Source: Haloplanus litoreus (lineage in GTDB: Archaea; Halobacteriota; Halobacteria; Halobacteriales; Haloferacaceae). Taken from it: a DNA stretch of 64,000 bases. The notes beneath the pieces were generated by a model. It saw only the letters and a program-made list of their open reading frames with translations. It did not search any database and was not told the origin of the DNA. The DNA lies in the NCBI RefSeq assembly GCF_042677945.1, contig NZ_JBHUDN010000008.1. One strand, written 5' to 3'. Position numbers and translations under genes: made by a program. Shown one piece after another: positions 44,808 through 53,014 of this stretch; position 1 is the stretch's first letter; every line of letters begins with the position of its first letter.

Positions 44808-45647
44808 TTATGTACGTTCCGGATGCGGACGTTCGTTCCCCGACGCCCCGCGGAGTGCCCCCTCTTTGAGTTCGCGGGCCTTGCCCTCCAGTCGACTCGC
44901 CACCGTCACCGCCGGGTCGCCGCGTTCGACGCCCGTGGCGACGATGTCGACGAGGGCGGAGCCGACGATGACGCCGTCGGCACCCGCCTCGATCACCCGC
45001 TGGGCGTGCTCGCCCGACGAGATGCCGAAGCCGACTGCCTTGGGTACGTCCCACTCGGCGATCCGTTCGAGGCTCTCGGCGGTGTGATCCGAGAGGTCCG
45101 TCCGCGCGCCGGTCGTCCCGAGGCGCGCCTGTACGTAGACGTAGCCCGACACCTGCGACATGATGCGCTCCAGACGCTCGCCCTTCGTCGTCGGCGCGAC
45201 GATGAAGATGAGTTCGCAGTCGTGTTCGTCACACGCCTCGCGGAGCGGGGCGGCCTCCTCGGCGGGCAGGTCTGGGACGACGAACCCGTCGATACCCGCC
45301 GCGGCGGCCCGCCGGACGAAGTCCTCCGGCCCGCCGCCCTCGCCGAACTGGTAGATCAGGTTGTAGTAGGTCATACAGACCAGCGGGACGTCCACGTCGA
45401 GGTCCTCGACGAACTCGAAGTACCGCCGGGGCGTCATGCCCGCCTCCAGGGCGCGGACGATGGCGCTCTGGATGGTCGGTCCCTCGGCGATCGGTTCGGA
45501 GAAGGGCAGTCCGAGTTCGATGACGTCCGCCCCGCCCCGCTCCAGTGCCTCGACGTAGGCGAGCGAGGACTCGTAGTCGGGGTCCCCGGCCGCCAGATAG
45601 GGGACGAACGCGGGGCCGTCCGCGAACGCGTCGGCGATGTCGCTCAC
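44808..45647 (-). CDS. trpA: Tryptophan synthase alpha subunit
   Basis: A 279-residue TIM-barrel enzyme that splits indole-3-glycerol phosphate to indole for TrpB. Catalytic Glu44 is in VIELGLPFSEP. The second catalytic acid, normally Asp in ADGP, is Glu55 in IAEGPTIQS. FGISSGEHAQ and VIVGSALVD form the phosphate site. It starts with GTG inside the trpB stop (GTGA). The tail after about residue 262 is variable. Confidence 0.95.
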   Translation of the reverse strand: MSDIADAFADGPAFVPYLAAGDPDYESSLAYVEALERGGADVIELGLPFSEPIAEGPTIQSAIVRALEAGMTPRRYFEFVEDLDVDVPLVCMTYYNLIYQFGEGGGPEDFVRRAAAAGIDGFVVPDLPAEEAAPLREACDEHDCELIFIVAPTTKGERLERIMSQVSGYVYVQARLGTTGARTDLSDHTAESLERIAEWDVPKAVGFGISSGEHAQRVIEAGADGVIVGSALVDIVATGVERGDPAVTVASRLEGKARELKEGALRGASGNERPHPERT

Positions 45648-46894
45648 TGGAATCCCCCCGTCGTCTCGAACGTGTCGATGTCGGGAGCACCCTCGATGTC
45701 GCGGCCGTGGGTCTCCTCCAAGACGGTTTCGAGGTCCTTGTCGCCGCGGCCGGAGATGTTGAGGAGGATCACGTCGCCCAACTCGTCGTGGTGGTTCTCG
45801 ACGTAGCCGAGGGCGTGAGCCGATTCGAGGGCGGGGATGATCCCCTCCAGTTGCGAGAGGCGGTGGAACCCCTCCAGCGCGCTGTCGTCGTCGACGTTGA
45901 CGGCGGTCACTCGGTCCCGCTCGACCAGATCGGCGAGTTCTGGACCGACGCCAGCGTAGTCGAGGCCGGCCGAAACGCTGTGTGACTCCATGATCTGCCC
46001 GTCGCGGTCCTGGAGGATGCGGGTACGCGACCCGTGGAGGACGCCTTCGGTTCCCGTCGACAGCGTCGCCGAGTTGGGGGCGACGCCCGCCTCCTCGTCG
46101 ACCTCCAGACTGCTGCCGCCGGCTTCGACGGCGTAGAGGCCGACGTCCGCGTCGTCGACGAACTCCGTGAACAGGCCCATCGTGTTCGAGCCACCGCCCG
46201 CGCAGGTGAGCACCGAGTCGGGGAGCCGACCGGCCTTCTCCCGAATCTGCCGACGGGCCTCCTCGGAGATGACCCGCTGGAAGTCACGGACCATCGCCGG
46301 GAACGGGTGCGGGCCGACGACCGACCCGATGACGTAGTGGGTGTCCTCGACGTTGGTTGCCCAGTCCCGCATCGTCTCGCTGATCGCCTCTTTCAGCGTG
46401 CCGCGACCGACGGTCACCGGGGTGACCTCCGCACCGTTGAGGCGCATCCGGAAGACGTTGGGTCGCTGGCGATTGATGTCGCGCCGTCCCATGTACACCT
46501 CGCAGGGCATCCCGAGGTGGGCACACGCCATCGCCGTGGCGGTGCCGTGCTGACCGGCACCCGTCTCCGCGATGATCCGCTCTTTGCCCATGTACTTCGC
46601 CAACAGAACCTGCCCGAGCGCGTTGTTGAGTTTGTGCGCGCCGCCGTGGAGCAGGTCCTCGCGCTTGAGGTAGACGTCCGCGTCGTAGCGTGCCGAGAGC
46701 CGCTCCGCACGCTGGAGGGGCGTCGGTCGCCCGCCGAAGTCCGCCAGTCGTGCCCGGAAATCGTCCATGAAGCCGTCCTCGTTGTCGAGGACGTACCGCT
46801 CGTATGCGTCTTCCAGTTCCTCGATAGCGGGCATCAACGCCTCGGGAACGTACTGTCCACCGTACTCGCCGAACTTGCCTGTGTGGGAACTCAT
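45644..46894 (-). CDS. trpB: Tryptophan synthase beta subunit
   Basis: A 416-residue PLP enzyme joining indole and serine to make tryptophan. The PLP Lys88 lies in LLHGGAHKLNNALGQ, the phosphate clamp is CAGGGSNTMG, and ETGAGQHGTATA is the Glu catalytic loop. This is the TrpB1 type that pairs with TrpA, encoded directly downstream. The ATG overlaps the trpC stop (ATGA), so trpC, trpB and trpA are translated as one coupled set. Confidence 0.97.
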   Translation of the reverse strand: MSSHTGKFGEYGGQYVPEALMPAIEELEDAYERYVLDNEDGFMDDFRARLADFGGRPTPLQRAERLSARYDADVYLKREDLLHGGAHKLNNALGQVLLAKYMGKERIIAETGAGQHGTATAMACAHLGMPCEVYMGRRDINRQRPNVFRMRLNGAEVTPVTVGRGTLKEAISETMRDWATNVEDTHYVIGSVVGPHPFPAMVRDFQRVISEEARRQIREKAGRLPDSVLTCAGGGSNTMGLFTEFVDDADVGLYAVEAGGSSLEVDEEAGVAPNSATLSTGTEGVLHGSRTRILQDRDGQIMESHSVSAGLDYAGVGPELADLVERDRVTAVNVDDDSALEGFHRLSQLEGIIPALESAHALGYVENHHDELGDVILLNISGRGDKDLETVLEETHGRDIEGAPDIDTFETTGGFQ

Positions 46895-47649
46895 GCTGTA
46901 GTAAATCGCCGCACGTTCGCTGTCACGTCGCCATCCATAATCGCGCTGCCGATCAGCAGGGCGTCGGCGCCCGCCGACCGCATCCGCCGGACGTCCGCGG
47001 CCGAGCCGACACCGCTCTCCGCGATCAGCGTCACGTCGTCGGGGACGTGAGGCGCAATCGACTCGAACGTGCCGAGATCGACCTCCAGTTTCCCCAGATC
47101 ACGGTTGTTGACGCCGATCAGGTCCGCACCCGCCTCGACGGCCCGGTCGAGTTCCGCCCGCGTGTGTACTTCTACCAGCGGCTGGAAGCCCCGATCCTCG
47201 GCGGCCGAGACGAGGCCGGACAGGTCGTCCACGAACCGGGCGATCAGCAGGACCAGATCCGACTCCACGAGGTCGAGTTGGGCCTCGGTCAGGATAAAAT
47301 CCTTGCGCAGCACTGGCACGTCGACGGCCGCCCGGATCCGCGCCAGCGACTCGGGCGATCCGCCGAAGTGTGCGGGTTCTGTCAACACCGACAGCGCCGC
47401 CGCCCCGCCCTCGACCATCGCCGAGGCGAGGGCGACGGGGTCGTCGTCCCGCCGCCCGTCCGTCGTCGGACTGGTCGGCTTCACCTCCGCGATCACCGGC
47501 ACCCGACCGTCGGATTCGGCGGCCGCGAGGGCGTCCTCGAAGGACCGGGCGTCGACCGACACGCGCTCCTCGCCGCCCGACCGTTCCCGGGCGGCCGCCA
47601 GAATCGAGCGCACCGCAGGCGCCAGTTCTTCACCATTAGCGTCCATCAT
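46891..47649 (-). CDS. trpC: Indole-3-glycerol phosphate synthase
   Basis: A 252-residue TIM barrel making indole-3-glycerol phosphate. VPVIAEVKPTSPTTDG gives the first catalytic Lys, VLRKDFIL the second, and GVNNRDL plus LIAESGVGSAADV complete the site. It is the first gene of trpCBA. Two adjacent ATG codons (47649 and 47646) can both serve as start. A TATA-like core lies about 27 bases upstream, suiting a leaderless message. Confidence 0.96.
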   Translation of the reverse strand: MMDANGEELAPAVRSILAAARERSGGEERVSVDARSFEDALAAAESDGRVPVIAEVKPTSPTTDGRRDDDPVALASAMVEGGAAALSVLTEPAHFGGSPESLARIRAAVDVPVLRKDFILTEAQLDLVESDLVLLIARFVDDLSGLVSAAEDRGFQPLVEVHTRAELDRAVEAGADLIGVNNRDLGKLEVDLGTFESIAPHVPDDVTLIAESGVGSAADVRRMRSAGADALLIGSAIMDGDVTANVRRFTTA

Positions 47650-47670
47650 TGTACACTAACGGACTGATTT

Positions 47671-47680
47671 GCACATAAGC
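47671..47680 (-). promoter_or_regulatory. TATA-like core of the trpCBA operon
   Basis: On the minus strand GCTTATGTGC is centred about 27 bases before the trpC ATG pair. The site sits in the 73-base divergent gap shared with the MGMT-like gene and may serve as a control point for both directions. Confidence 0.5.
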
Positions 47681-47722
47681 CTTGCGTCCCGTCCCCACGC
47701 GTCCCCCCCGACGACAATCCAT

Positions 47723-48193
47723 ATGAGTTCCCCCACCCTCCAGACGACCATGGAGGGACTCTACGCACGCGACGCCCCGTCGCTGGAGTGCGCGGTTCAG
47801 CTAGGTATCGCCGGGGATCGGGTCATCAGCGTCTCGTTCCCCGAGACGGCGCCGGCGGACGCCGATTCGGACCACCCGTTGCTCGACCGCGTGTTCGCCT
47901 ACCTGGACGGTGCCGAGGACCACTTCGACGACGTGCCGGTAGGACTCACCGTACCGTCCGAACAGCGCGCGGTGCTGGAGGCCGCCCGCAACGTCCCCTA
48001 CGGCGAGACGGTGGACGTGGCACGGCTGGCGCGGCTGACCGGCCTCGACGACGAGGACGAAGATGACCTCGACACCGTGCGCACCGCCCTCCGGGAGAAT
48101 CCGGTGCCGCTATTCGTCCCCGATCACCGGGTCGCCGGTCCCGGGGCGACGCCGACTGCCGTGGCCGAACGGCTCCGCTCGATAGAGACTTAG
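47723..48193 (+). CDS. MGMT/alkyltransferase-like protein lacking the active Cys
   Basis: A 156-residue protein whose C-terminal half matches O6-alkylguanine-DNA alkyltransferases: NVPYGETVDVARLARLTGL (helix-turn-helix start) and ENPVPLFVPDHRVAGP. The usual PCHRV motif is PDHRV here: Asp134 replaces the alkyl-accepting Cys. It cannot repair DNA by the normal suicide transfer, and may instead mark lesions like alkyltransferase-like proteins. An ATG at 47750 is another possible start. Divergent from trpCBA. Confidence 0.82.
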   Translation: MSSPTLQTTMEGLYARDAPSLECAVQLGIAGDRVISVSFPETAPADADSDHPLLDRVFAYLDGAEDHFDDVPVGLTVPSEQRAVLEAARNVPYGETVDVARLARLTGLDDEDEDDLDTVRTALRENPVPLFVPDHRVAGPGATPTAVAERLRSIET

Positions 48194-48948
48194 GTCTCGT
48201 TGACCACGAACTCCAGTGCGTTCACGAGGTAGTGAGCGACCACGACGGTCGTCAGACTCCCCGTGACGACGAAGGCGGCGGCGAGGACGAATCCGAGGGC
48301 GCCGGTGACGACGACGCCCAGTCGGCCCTGGGCGCCGTGACCGAGCGCGAACGCCACGGAGGAGAGACCGGCGAGGAGCCACGGTGAGAGTCCGAATCCG
48401 GTCGCGAAGGCGCCGATCAGGACGCCCCGAAAGAGGAGTTCCTCGAACCCGGCGACGAGGGGTAAGACCACCGCGAGAAGGACGAGCCACCCCGCGGTCG
48501 ATTCGGGCGTCATCGCCCGCCGAAGGGTCGACGCATCGCCGAGGCCGAAGCGGTCGCTCAGCCGGGTCCCGACCGTGTTGACGACGTGGAGACCCACGCC
48601 GAGGACGACGCCGGCGCCGAGCACCGCGGGCGCGAACGCGTCGGACGAGAGTCCGAGGGCCGCGGCCGGAACGCCGGCCAGCCACGCGCCGACCACCAGA
48701 ATCGACGCGAAAAGCCCCTGCGAGACGACCACGTTCACGAGTAGGGCGGGCGTCGACGGCGTCGCGTGCCGACCGCCGGGAGGCGGCGCGGCGTCGGAGG
48801 GTGCGTCGACGACGCGGTCCGAGAGGGTGGGCGGGAAGTCGGTACTCCGGGCATCGGCGTCGAGCGCGTCGGCGGACGCGTGCGCGAGAAGTAGTAAGCC
48901 GGCGAGGACGACGCCGACGAAGCCGGCGAACGCCGCCCACTCGGCCAT
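48190..48948 (-). CDS. CPBP-family intramembrane metalloprotease
   Basis: A 252-residue membrane protein with about seven helices and a Pro-rich cytoplasmic loop (about 30-65). The active site set of the CPBP/ABI family is complete: Glu169, Glu170 and Arg174 in FEELLFRG, His204 in ALGHGAQG, and His239 with Asn243 in AHYLVNAL. It would cut substrates within the membrane; targets in archaea are mostly unknown. Convergent with the MGMT-like gene. Confidence 0.9.
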   Translation of the reverse strand: MAEWAAFAGFVGVVLAGLLLLAHASADALDADARSTDFPPTLSDRVVDAPSDAAPPPGGRHATPSTPALLVNVVVSQGLFASILVVGAWLAGVPAAALGLSSDAFAPAVLGAGVVLGVGLHVVNTVGTRLSDRFGLGDASTLRRAMTPESTAGWLVLLAVVLPLVAGFEELLFRGVLIGAFATGFGLSPWLLAGLSSVAFALGHGAQGRLGVVVTGALGFVLAAAFVVTGSLTTVVVAHYLVNALEFVVNET

Positions 48949-48954
48949 ATCGCG

Positions 48955-51132
48955 TTACTGCGGGCTGGGGCTGCTCGGACCCTGACTGACGCTCTGCTTG
49001 TCGAGCGCGGAGCCAGTGATCGTCTTGAGGCGGTCGACCAGCGAATCCTTCTCGGGTTCGCCTTCGAGCGCCACGTCGAGGACCTCGCTGATGTGGCTGA
49101 CGGGGATGATCTCGATCATCTCCTCGTACTCGTCCTCGATCATCACGTCCTGCAGATTGGCCTCGGGGATGATGACCCGGGTGCAGCCGGTCTTGGCTGC
49201 GGCCTCGATTTTGTGCGTGACACCGCCGACGGGGAGCACGTCGCCCCGGACCGAGAGCGATCCGGTCATCGCCAGCGACTGGTCGACGCCCACGCCTTCG
49301 AGGGCGCTGATGACCGCCGTGGCGACGGTGATGGAGGCGGAGTCGCCGTCGACGCCGCCCTCACCCGCCTGGACGAACTGGATGTGGATGTCCTTCTGGG
49401 TGATGTCCTCGTCGGAGAACTTCTTGATGATGGCCGAAACGTTGGAGACGGCCTCCTGGGCCATCTCCTTCAGTTGGCCGGTGGCGATGACTTCGCCTGG
49501 CCCCTGTGACGGCGTCACCTCGGCCATCACGGGGAGGACGATACCGGAGTCTTCGCCCATGACGGCGAGGCCGTTGACGCGACCGGTAACGAACCCGTCG
49601 CTGACCTGCAGTTCGTAGTCCTTGCGGCGCTGGATGTAGTCGTCCGCGAGCTGCTGTTCGATGCTTCGGGAGCGCCCCTTCGCCTGCAGGATGTGCTCCC
49701 GGGTCGTGTACTCCGCGTCCTCGGCGCGGGCGATGTCGCCCGCGACCCGAACGAGTCCGCCGAGGTTCCGGAGTTCGAGCGTCAGGTGTCCCTTCCGGCC
49801 GGCACGGCGGCGTGCCTCCAGGATCACTTCCCCGATGGCGTCGTCGGTGAAGTGGGGCAGACGGCCGTCCTTCTCGACCTCTTGGGCGATGAACCGGGCG
49901 TACTTCCGGCGCATCTCCGGGGTGTCCTCGATGGTGTCGTCCATGTACACCTCGTAGCCGTACCCCTTGATCCGCGAGCGGAGCGCGGGGTGCATGTTCT
50001 CCATGGCGTCGAGGTTCCCCGCGGCGATCATGACGAAGTCACAGGGGACGGGTTCGGTCTGGACCATCGCGCCCGAGGAGCGCTCGGACTGGCCCGTGAT
50101 ACCGAACTCGCCCTCCTGGATGGCCGTCATGAGGTGCTGTTGGGAACGCACGTCGAGCGTGTTGATCTCGTCGATGAACAGCACGCCCTTGTTGGCCTTG
50201 TGGATGGCACCGGGTTCGACCCGGTCGTGGGACGGCGTCTCCATGCCGCCGGACTGGAACGGGTCGTGGCGGACGTCGCCGAGCAGCGCACCGGCGTGGG
50301 CACCGGTTGCGTCCTCGAACGGCGCCGTCTGCTGGTCCGCGGTGTTCACGATGAGGTTCGGGATCATCGCGTCCGAGCCACGGGACCCGTAGCGGAACGC
50401 GAGGTAGATGATCCCGGCCGCGAGGATGCCGAGCAGGATGTTGCCGGCGATGATGAGCGAGTAGCCCAGCACGATGGCGATGATGATCCACATCAGGAAG
50501 GAGCGCATCTGGTTGCGCTTGCGGGCCTCCTCCTTGTGGGCCTCGACGATCTGATCGCCCTTCCCCGATGGCACCGTCCGCACCTTCGGTTCGTTGCCGT
50601 CGTCGGGGTTGTGGTAGACGAGAACGTCCTGCAGTTCCTCCTGTGGGAGGAGTTCGCTCATCGCCTTCGCGAGCATCGATTTGCCCGTCCCGGGCGAGCC
50701 GATCATCATGACGTGACGGCGCTGTTTGGCCGCCTTCATCACGACGTCGCGGGCGTGCTCCTGGCCGATGACCTGATCGACGAGCCGGTCCGGGACCTTG
50801 ATCTCGGCGGTCGAGTCGATCTGCAGGCCACCGAGGAGGCCGTCCTCCGCGTCTTCGTCGATTTCGGCGTCGATCTGGACGTCGCTACCCAGGTCCTCGA
50901 TAGACCCGCCGTCCGGGTCGTCGACGGTCCCCTCGTCGGGGTCGTCGCCCGGAACCCGTCCATCGGACGGGGCAGGGACGTCGTCCTCCCATTCGTTGGC
51001 TCCACCGGTGTCGTCGCGGAGCGGGTCGCCGTCGACCCGGTCCGCGCCATCGCCGGACTGTGTCCGGCTGTTCGAGGAACGTCGTTCCTCGCCGTCGGCG
51101 GGGCGCTCGTCCGTGTTCGTGTCGTCGTTCAT
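48955..51132 (-). CDS. lonB: ATP-dependent membrane protease LonB
   Basis: A 725-residue archaeal-type Lon. An acidic, disordered N-terminus (about 1-85) precedes the AAA+ module. Walker A is GSPGTGKS; two membrane helices (FLMWIIIAIVLGYSLIIAGN and following) are inserted before Walker B (VLFIDEINTL). The C-terminal protease domain has the Ser598-Lys641 dyad (DGDSASI and GGVTHKIEA), with the usual spacing of 43. LonB is the main membrane-bound protein-quality enzyme of haloarchaea. Its TATA core is at 51171-51180, divergent from nadM. Confidence 0.96.
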   Translation of the reverse strand: MNDDTNTDERPADGEERRSSNSRTQSGDGADRVDGDPLRDDTGGANEWEDDVPAPSDGRVPGDDPDEGTVDDPDGGSIEDLGSDVQIDAEIDEDAEDGLLGGLQIDSTAEIKVPDRLVDQVIGQEHARDVVMKAAKQRRHVMMIGSPGTGKSMLAKAMSELLPQEELQDVLVYHNPDDGNEPKVRTVPSGKGDQIVEAHKEEARKRNQMRSFLMWIIIAIVLGYSLIIAGNILLGILAAGIIYLAFRYGSRGSDAMIPNLIVNTADQQTAPFEDATGAHAGALLGDVRHDPFQSGGMETPSHDRVEPGAIHKANKGVLFIDEINTLDVRSQQHLMTAIQEGEFGITGQSERSSGAMVQTEPVPCDFVMIAAGNLDAMENMHPALRSRIKGYGYEVYMDDTIEDTPEMRRKYARFIAQEVEKDGRLPHFTDDAIGEVILEARRRAGRKGHLTLELRNLGGLVRVAGDIARAEDAEYTTREHILQAKGRSRSIEQQLADDYIQRRKDYELQVSDGFVTGRVNGLAVMGEDSGIVLPVMAEVTPSQGPGEVIATGQLKEMAQEAVSNVSAIIKKFSDEDITQKDIHIQFVQAGEGGVDGDSASITVATAVISALEGVGVDQSLAMTGSLSVRGDVLPVGGVTHKIEAAAKTGCTRVIIPEANLQDVMIEDEYEEMIEIIPVSHISEVLDVALEGEPEKDSLVDRLKTITGSALDKQSVSQGPSSPSPQ

Positions 51133-51170
51133 AGAACGGTATCGTTGGTCGAACTGAAGGGTGCGCAACT

Positions 51171-51180
51171 GATATACTTT
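51171..51180 (-). promoter_or_regulatory. TATA-like core for lonB
   Basis: On the minus strand AAAGTATATC lies about 43 bases before the lonB ATG, giving a short leader. Confidence 0.5.
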
Positions 51181-51267
51181 CTCCCCCTGAAATCAGCGAC
51201 GAAGGGCATAGAACCCCCGCAGTGAGCGTTCTATCGGCGATATTCTCGCTGTACGCCGACTCGTCGA

Positions 51268-51276
51268 TTTTATAAA
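51268..51276 (+). promoter_or_regulatory. TATA box for nadM
   Basis: TTTATAAAT is centred 27 bases before the nadM ATG, one of the clearest leaderless promoters in the window. Confidence 0.65.
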
Positions 51277-51298
51277 TGTTCGCCCGTATGTCGTCACC

Positions 51299-51814
51299 AT
51301 GCGGGGGTTCTACATCGGCCGGTTCCAGCCGTATCACGACGGCCACCACCGGATGGTCCGGGAAATCGTCTCGGAGGTGGACGAACTCGTTTTGGGCATC
51401 GGCTCCGCCGGCCACTCCCACTCGCGACGGAATCCCTTCACGGCCGGCGAGCGTGTCATGATGGTCACGAAGTCCGTCGCCGAGTTCGACTGCACGAGCT
51501 ACGTCGTCCCCATCGAGGACCTGGACCGCAACTCCGTCTGGGTGAGCCACGTCCAGAGCATGTCGCCCTCGTTCGACGTCGCGTACTCCAACAACCCGCT
51601 CGTCATCCAGCTGTTCGAGGAGGCCGGCGTCGAGGTGCGACAGTCGCCCATGTTCAATCGCGACGTTCTGGAGGGTACGGAACTCCGCGAGCGCATGATC
51701 GAGGGCGGCGACTGGCGACACCTCGTCCCCGACCCGGTGGTCGAGGTGATCCGGGAAGTCGGCGGCATCGAACGCATCCAGCGCGTGAGCGAAACCGACA
51801 CCAACGGCGCATGA
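51299..51814 (+). CDS. nadM: Nicotinamide-nucleotide adenylyltransferase
   Basis: A 171-residue nucleotidyltransferase that joins NMN and ATP to make NAD. The HxGH-type motif is in GRFQPYHDGHH (His13, His16), SRRNPFTAGERVMM carries the adenylate-binding Arg, and the C-terminal EGTELRERMIEGGDWRHLVP holds the second signature. Size fits archaeal NadM. The next gene starts within its stop (ATGA). Confidence 0.95.
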   Translation: MRGFYIGRFQPYHDGHHRMVREIVSEVDELVLGIGSAGHSHSRRNPFTAGERVMMVTKSVAEFDCTSYVVPIEDLDRNSVWVSHVQSMSPSFDVAYSNNPLVIQLFEEAGVEVRQSPMFNRDVLEGTELRERMIEGGDWRHLVPDPVVEVIREVGGIERIQRVSETDTNGA

Positions 51815-52584
51815 TCACCCTCGCTTCCGACTTCGGGACGCCGTACCCGGCCGCGATGAAGGGCGTGATCCTCCGGGAGAGCGACGCCCGCCTCGTCGAC
51901 GTGAGCCACGACCTGTCCCGCGGCCGGATCGGGGAGTCGGCGTTCTGGCTCCGGGAGACGCTCCCGACGTTCCCGCCGGCGACCCACCTCGCAGTGGTCG
52001 ACCCCGGCGTCGGCACCGACCGGGGTGTCCTCGTCGGCCGGGCGAACGGCCACACGTTCGTCGGTCCGGACAACGGGCTTCTCGTCCCCGCCGCACGACG
52101 GATCGCCGCCGACGACGACGGCGTCGACTGGTTTCACGCCGACCCCGGAGATCCGGAATCCAGTACGTTTCACGGCCGGGACGTGTTCGCGCCCCTCGCC
52201 GCGACGGTCCACGACGCCGTCGCGGCCGTCGGTCCGGAGACCCTCGACGACCACGACCGCCTGTCGCCGGCCGATCCGATCGACCTGCGCCTCCCGGAGG
52301 CGACCATCGAGGCCGGCGACGCCTCGGGCGAAGTGCTCGCCGTCGACGACTTCGGGAACGTCGTCACCAACGTCCCCGGCGAGTTCATCGAGGATCGGGA
52401 GGCGGTGACGGTGAACGGCGACCGGGTGCCCGTCGTGTCGACGTTCGCATCCGTCGAGCCGGAAGCGCCCCTCGTCACCGTCGGCAGTCACGGCTACGTC
52501 GAGTGCGACGTGAACGGTGGCCGCGGCGCGGAGTGGTTCGGTCTCGCCGTCGGCGACGCGGTTCGGATCGACCCCACGGGGTAG
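51811..52584 (+). CDS. S-adenosylmethionine hydrolase (SAM hydroxide adenosyltransferase, DUF62)
   Basis: A 257-residue protein of the fluorinase/DUF62 family, which splits S-adenosylmethionine with water into adenosine and methionine. ITLASDFG at the start, VVDPGVGTDRGVLV, FVGPDNGLLVPA and FHGRDVFAPLAA give the SAM pocket with its Asp and Arg, and the C-terminal domain has VDDFGNVVTNV. It is coupled to nadM by ATGA, so adenine-nucleotide supply may tie the two. Confidence 0.9.
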   Translation: MITLASDFGTPYPAAMKGVILRESDARLVDVSHDLSRGRIGESAFWLRETLPTFPPATHLAVVDPGVGTDRGVLVGRANGHTFVGPDNGLLVPAARRIAADDDGVDWFHADPGDPESSTFHGRDVFAPLAATVHDAVAAVGPETLDDHDRLSPADPIDLRLPEATIEAGDASGEVLAVDDFGNVVTNVPGEFIEDREAVTVNGDRVPVVSTFASVEPEAPLVTVGSHGYVECDVNGGRGAEWFGLAVGDAVRIDPTG

Positions 52585-52723
52585 GGACGTGGCGCCGACG
52601 GAGACCAACTTCGCGGAGTCGACGGCGCGGAGCGGACTGGGTCGGGCAGAGTCGGGCGAGTCGGTCGATGCTCGACTGGGCGGGACCGTCGGTCACTGCC
52701 CCCACGGCGGCGACGGGTCGTGT

Positions 52724-52942
52724 TCAGTCTCGCGTCGCGGTGAATCCGATATCGTTGATCCTCCGCACCAAGGCGTCGACGTCCATGTCGTCCGTTCCCT
52801 CGATTTCGACCGTCTCCTCGATGTGGTTGGCGCTCACCCGCCTGACGCCCGGTTCGTGACGGATCTCGTCTTGGATCGTGTCTTCACAGCCGTTACACAT
52901 CATGTCAGCGACAGTAATCTGGTGGGTCGAAAGTGTAGACAT
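52724..52942 (-). CDS. Heavy-metal-associated (HMA) copper-chaperone-like protein
   Basis: A 72-residue single HMA domain with the metal loop MMCNGCED (Cys16 and Cys19, in a CxxC). The ferredoxin-like fold continues with VEGTDDMDVDALVRRIND-like text (here EIEGTDDMDVDALVRRI). Such proteins carry Cu(I) or similar ions to a P-type ATPase, but none lies in this window. ACATTTATGT about 30 bases upstream on the minus strand is its TATA core. Confidence 0.9.
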   Translation of the reverse strand: MSTLSTHQITVADMMCNGCEDTIQDEIRHEPGVRRVSANHIEETVEIEGTDDMDVDALVRRINDIGFTATRD

Positions 52943-52980
52943 CCTCACCGAAAGTGTCGGTCTCACTACTACATAAATGT
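52928..52980 (-). promoter_or_regulatory. Promoter with paired 9-bp direct repeats before the HMA gene
   Basis: The plus strand holds CGAAAGTGT twice, at 52928-52936 and 52949-52957, exactly 21 bases apart (two helix turns). The TATA core ACATTTATGT (minus) is at 52971-52980. One copy lies between the TATA core and the start, the other over the first codons. This would suit an operator for a metal-responsive repressor. Confidence 0.5.
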
Positions 52981-53014
52981 TTTTTCGATAATAGGAGCGC
53001 GACAACCGACGCGC

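Noticed and set aside
42810..45806. A 998-codon open frame on the plus strand
   Set aside because: It lies antisense to DHQ synthase II, ADH synthase and trpA, whose products are clearly conserved. Long antisense frames are a normal side effect of high GC.
49693..51225. A 510-codon open frame on the plus strand
   Set aside because: Antisense to lonB, which has a complete AAA+ and Ser-Lys protease site.
52585..52723. A small gene in the 139-base gap
   Set aside because: No start with a convincing frame or T/A-rich core; only GTCGGG-like low complexity is seen.
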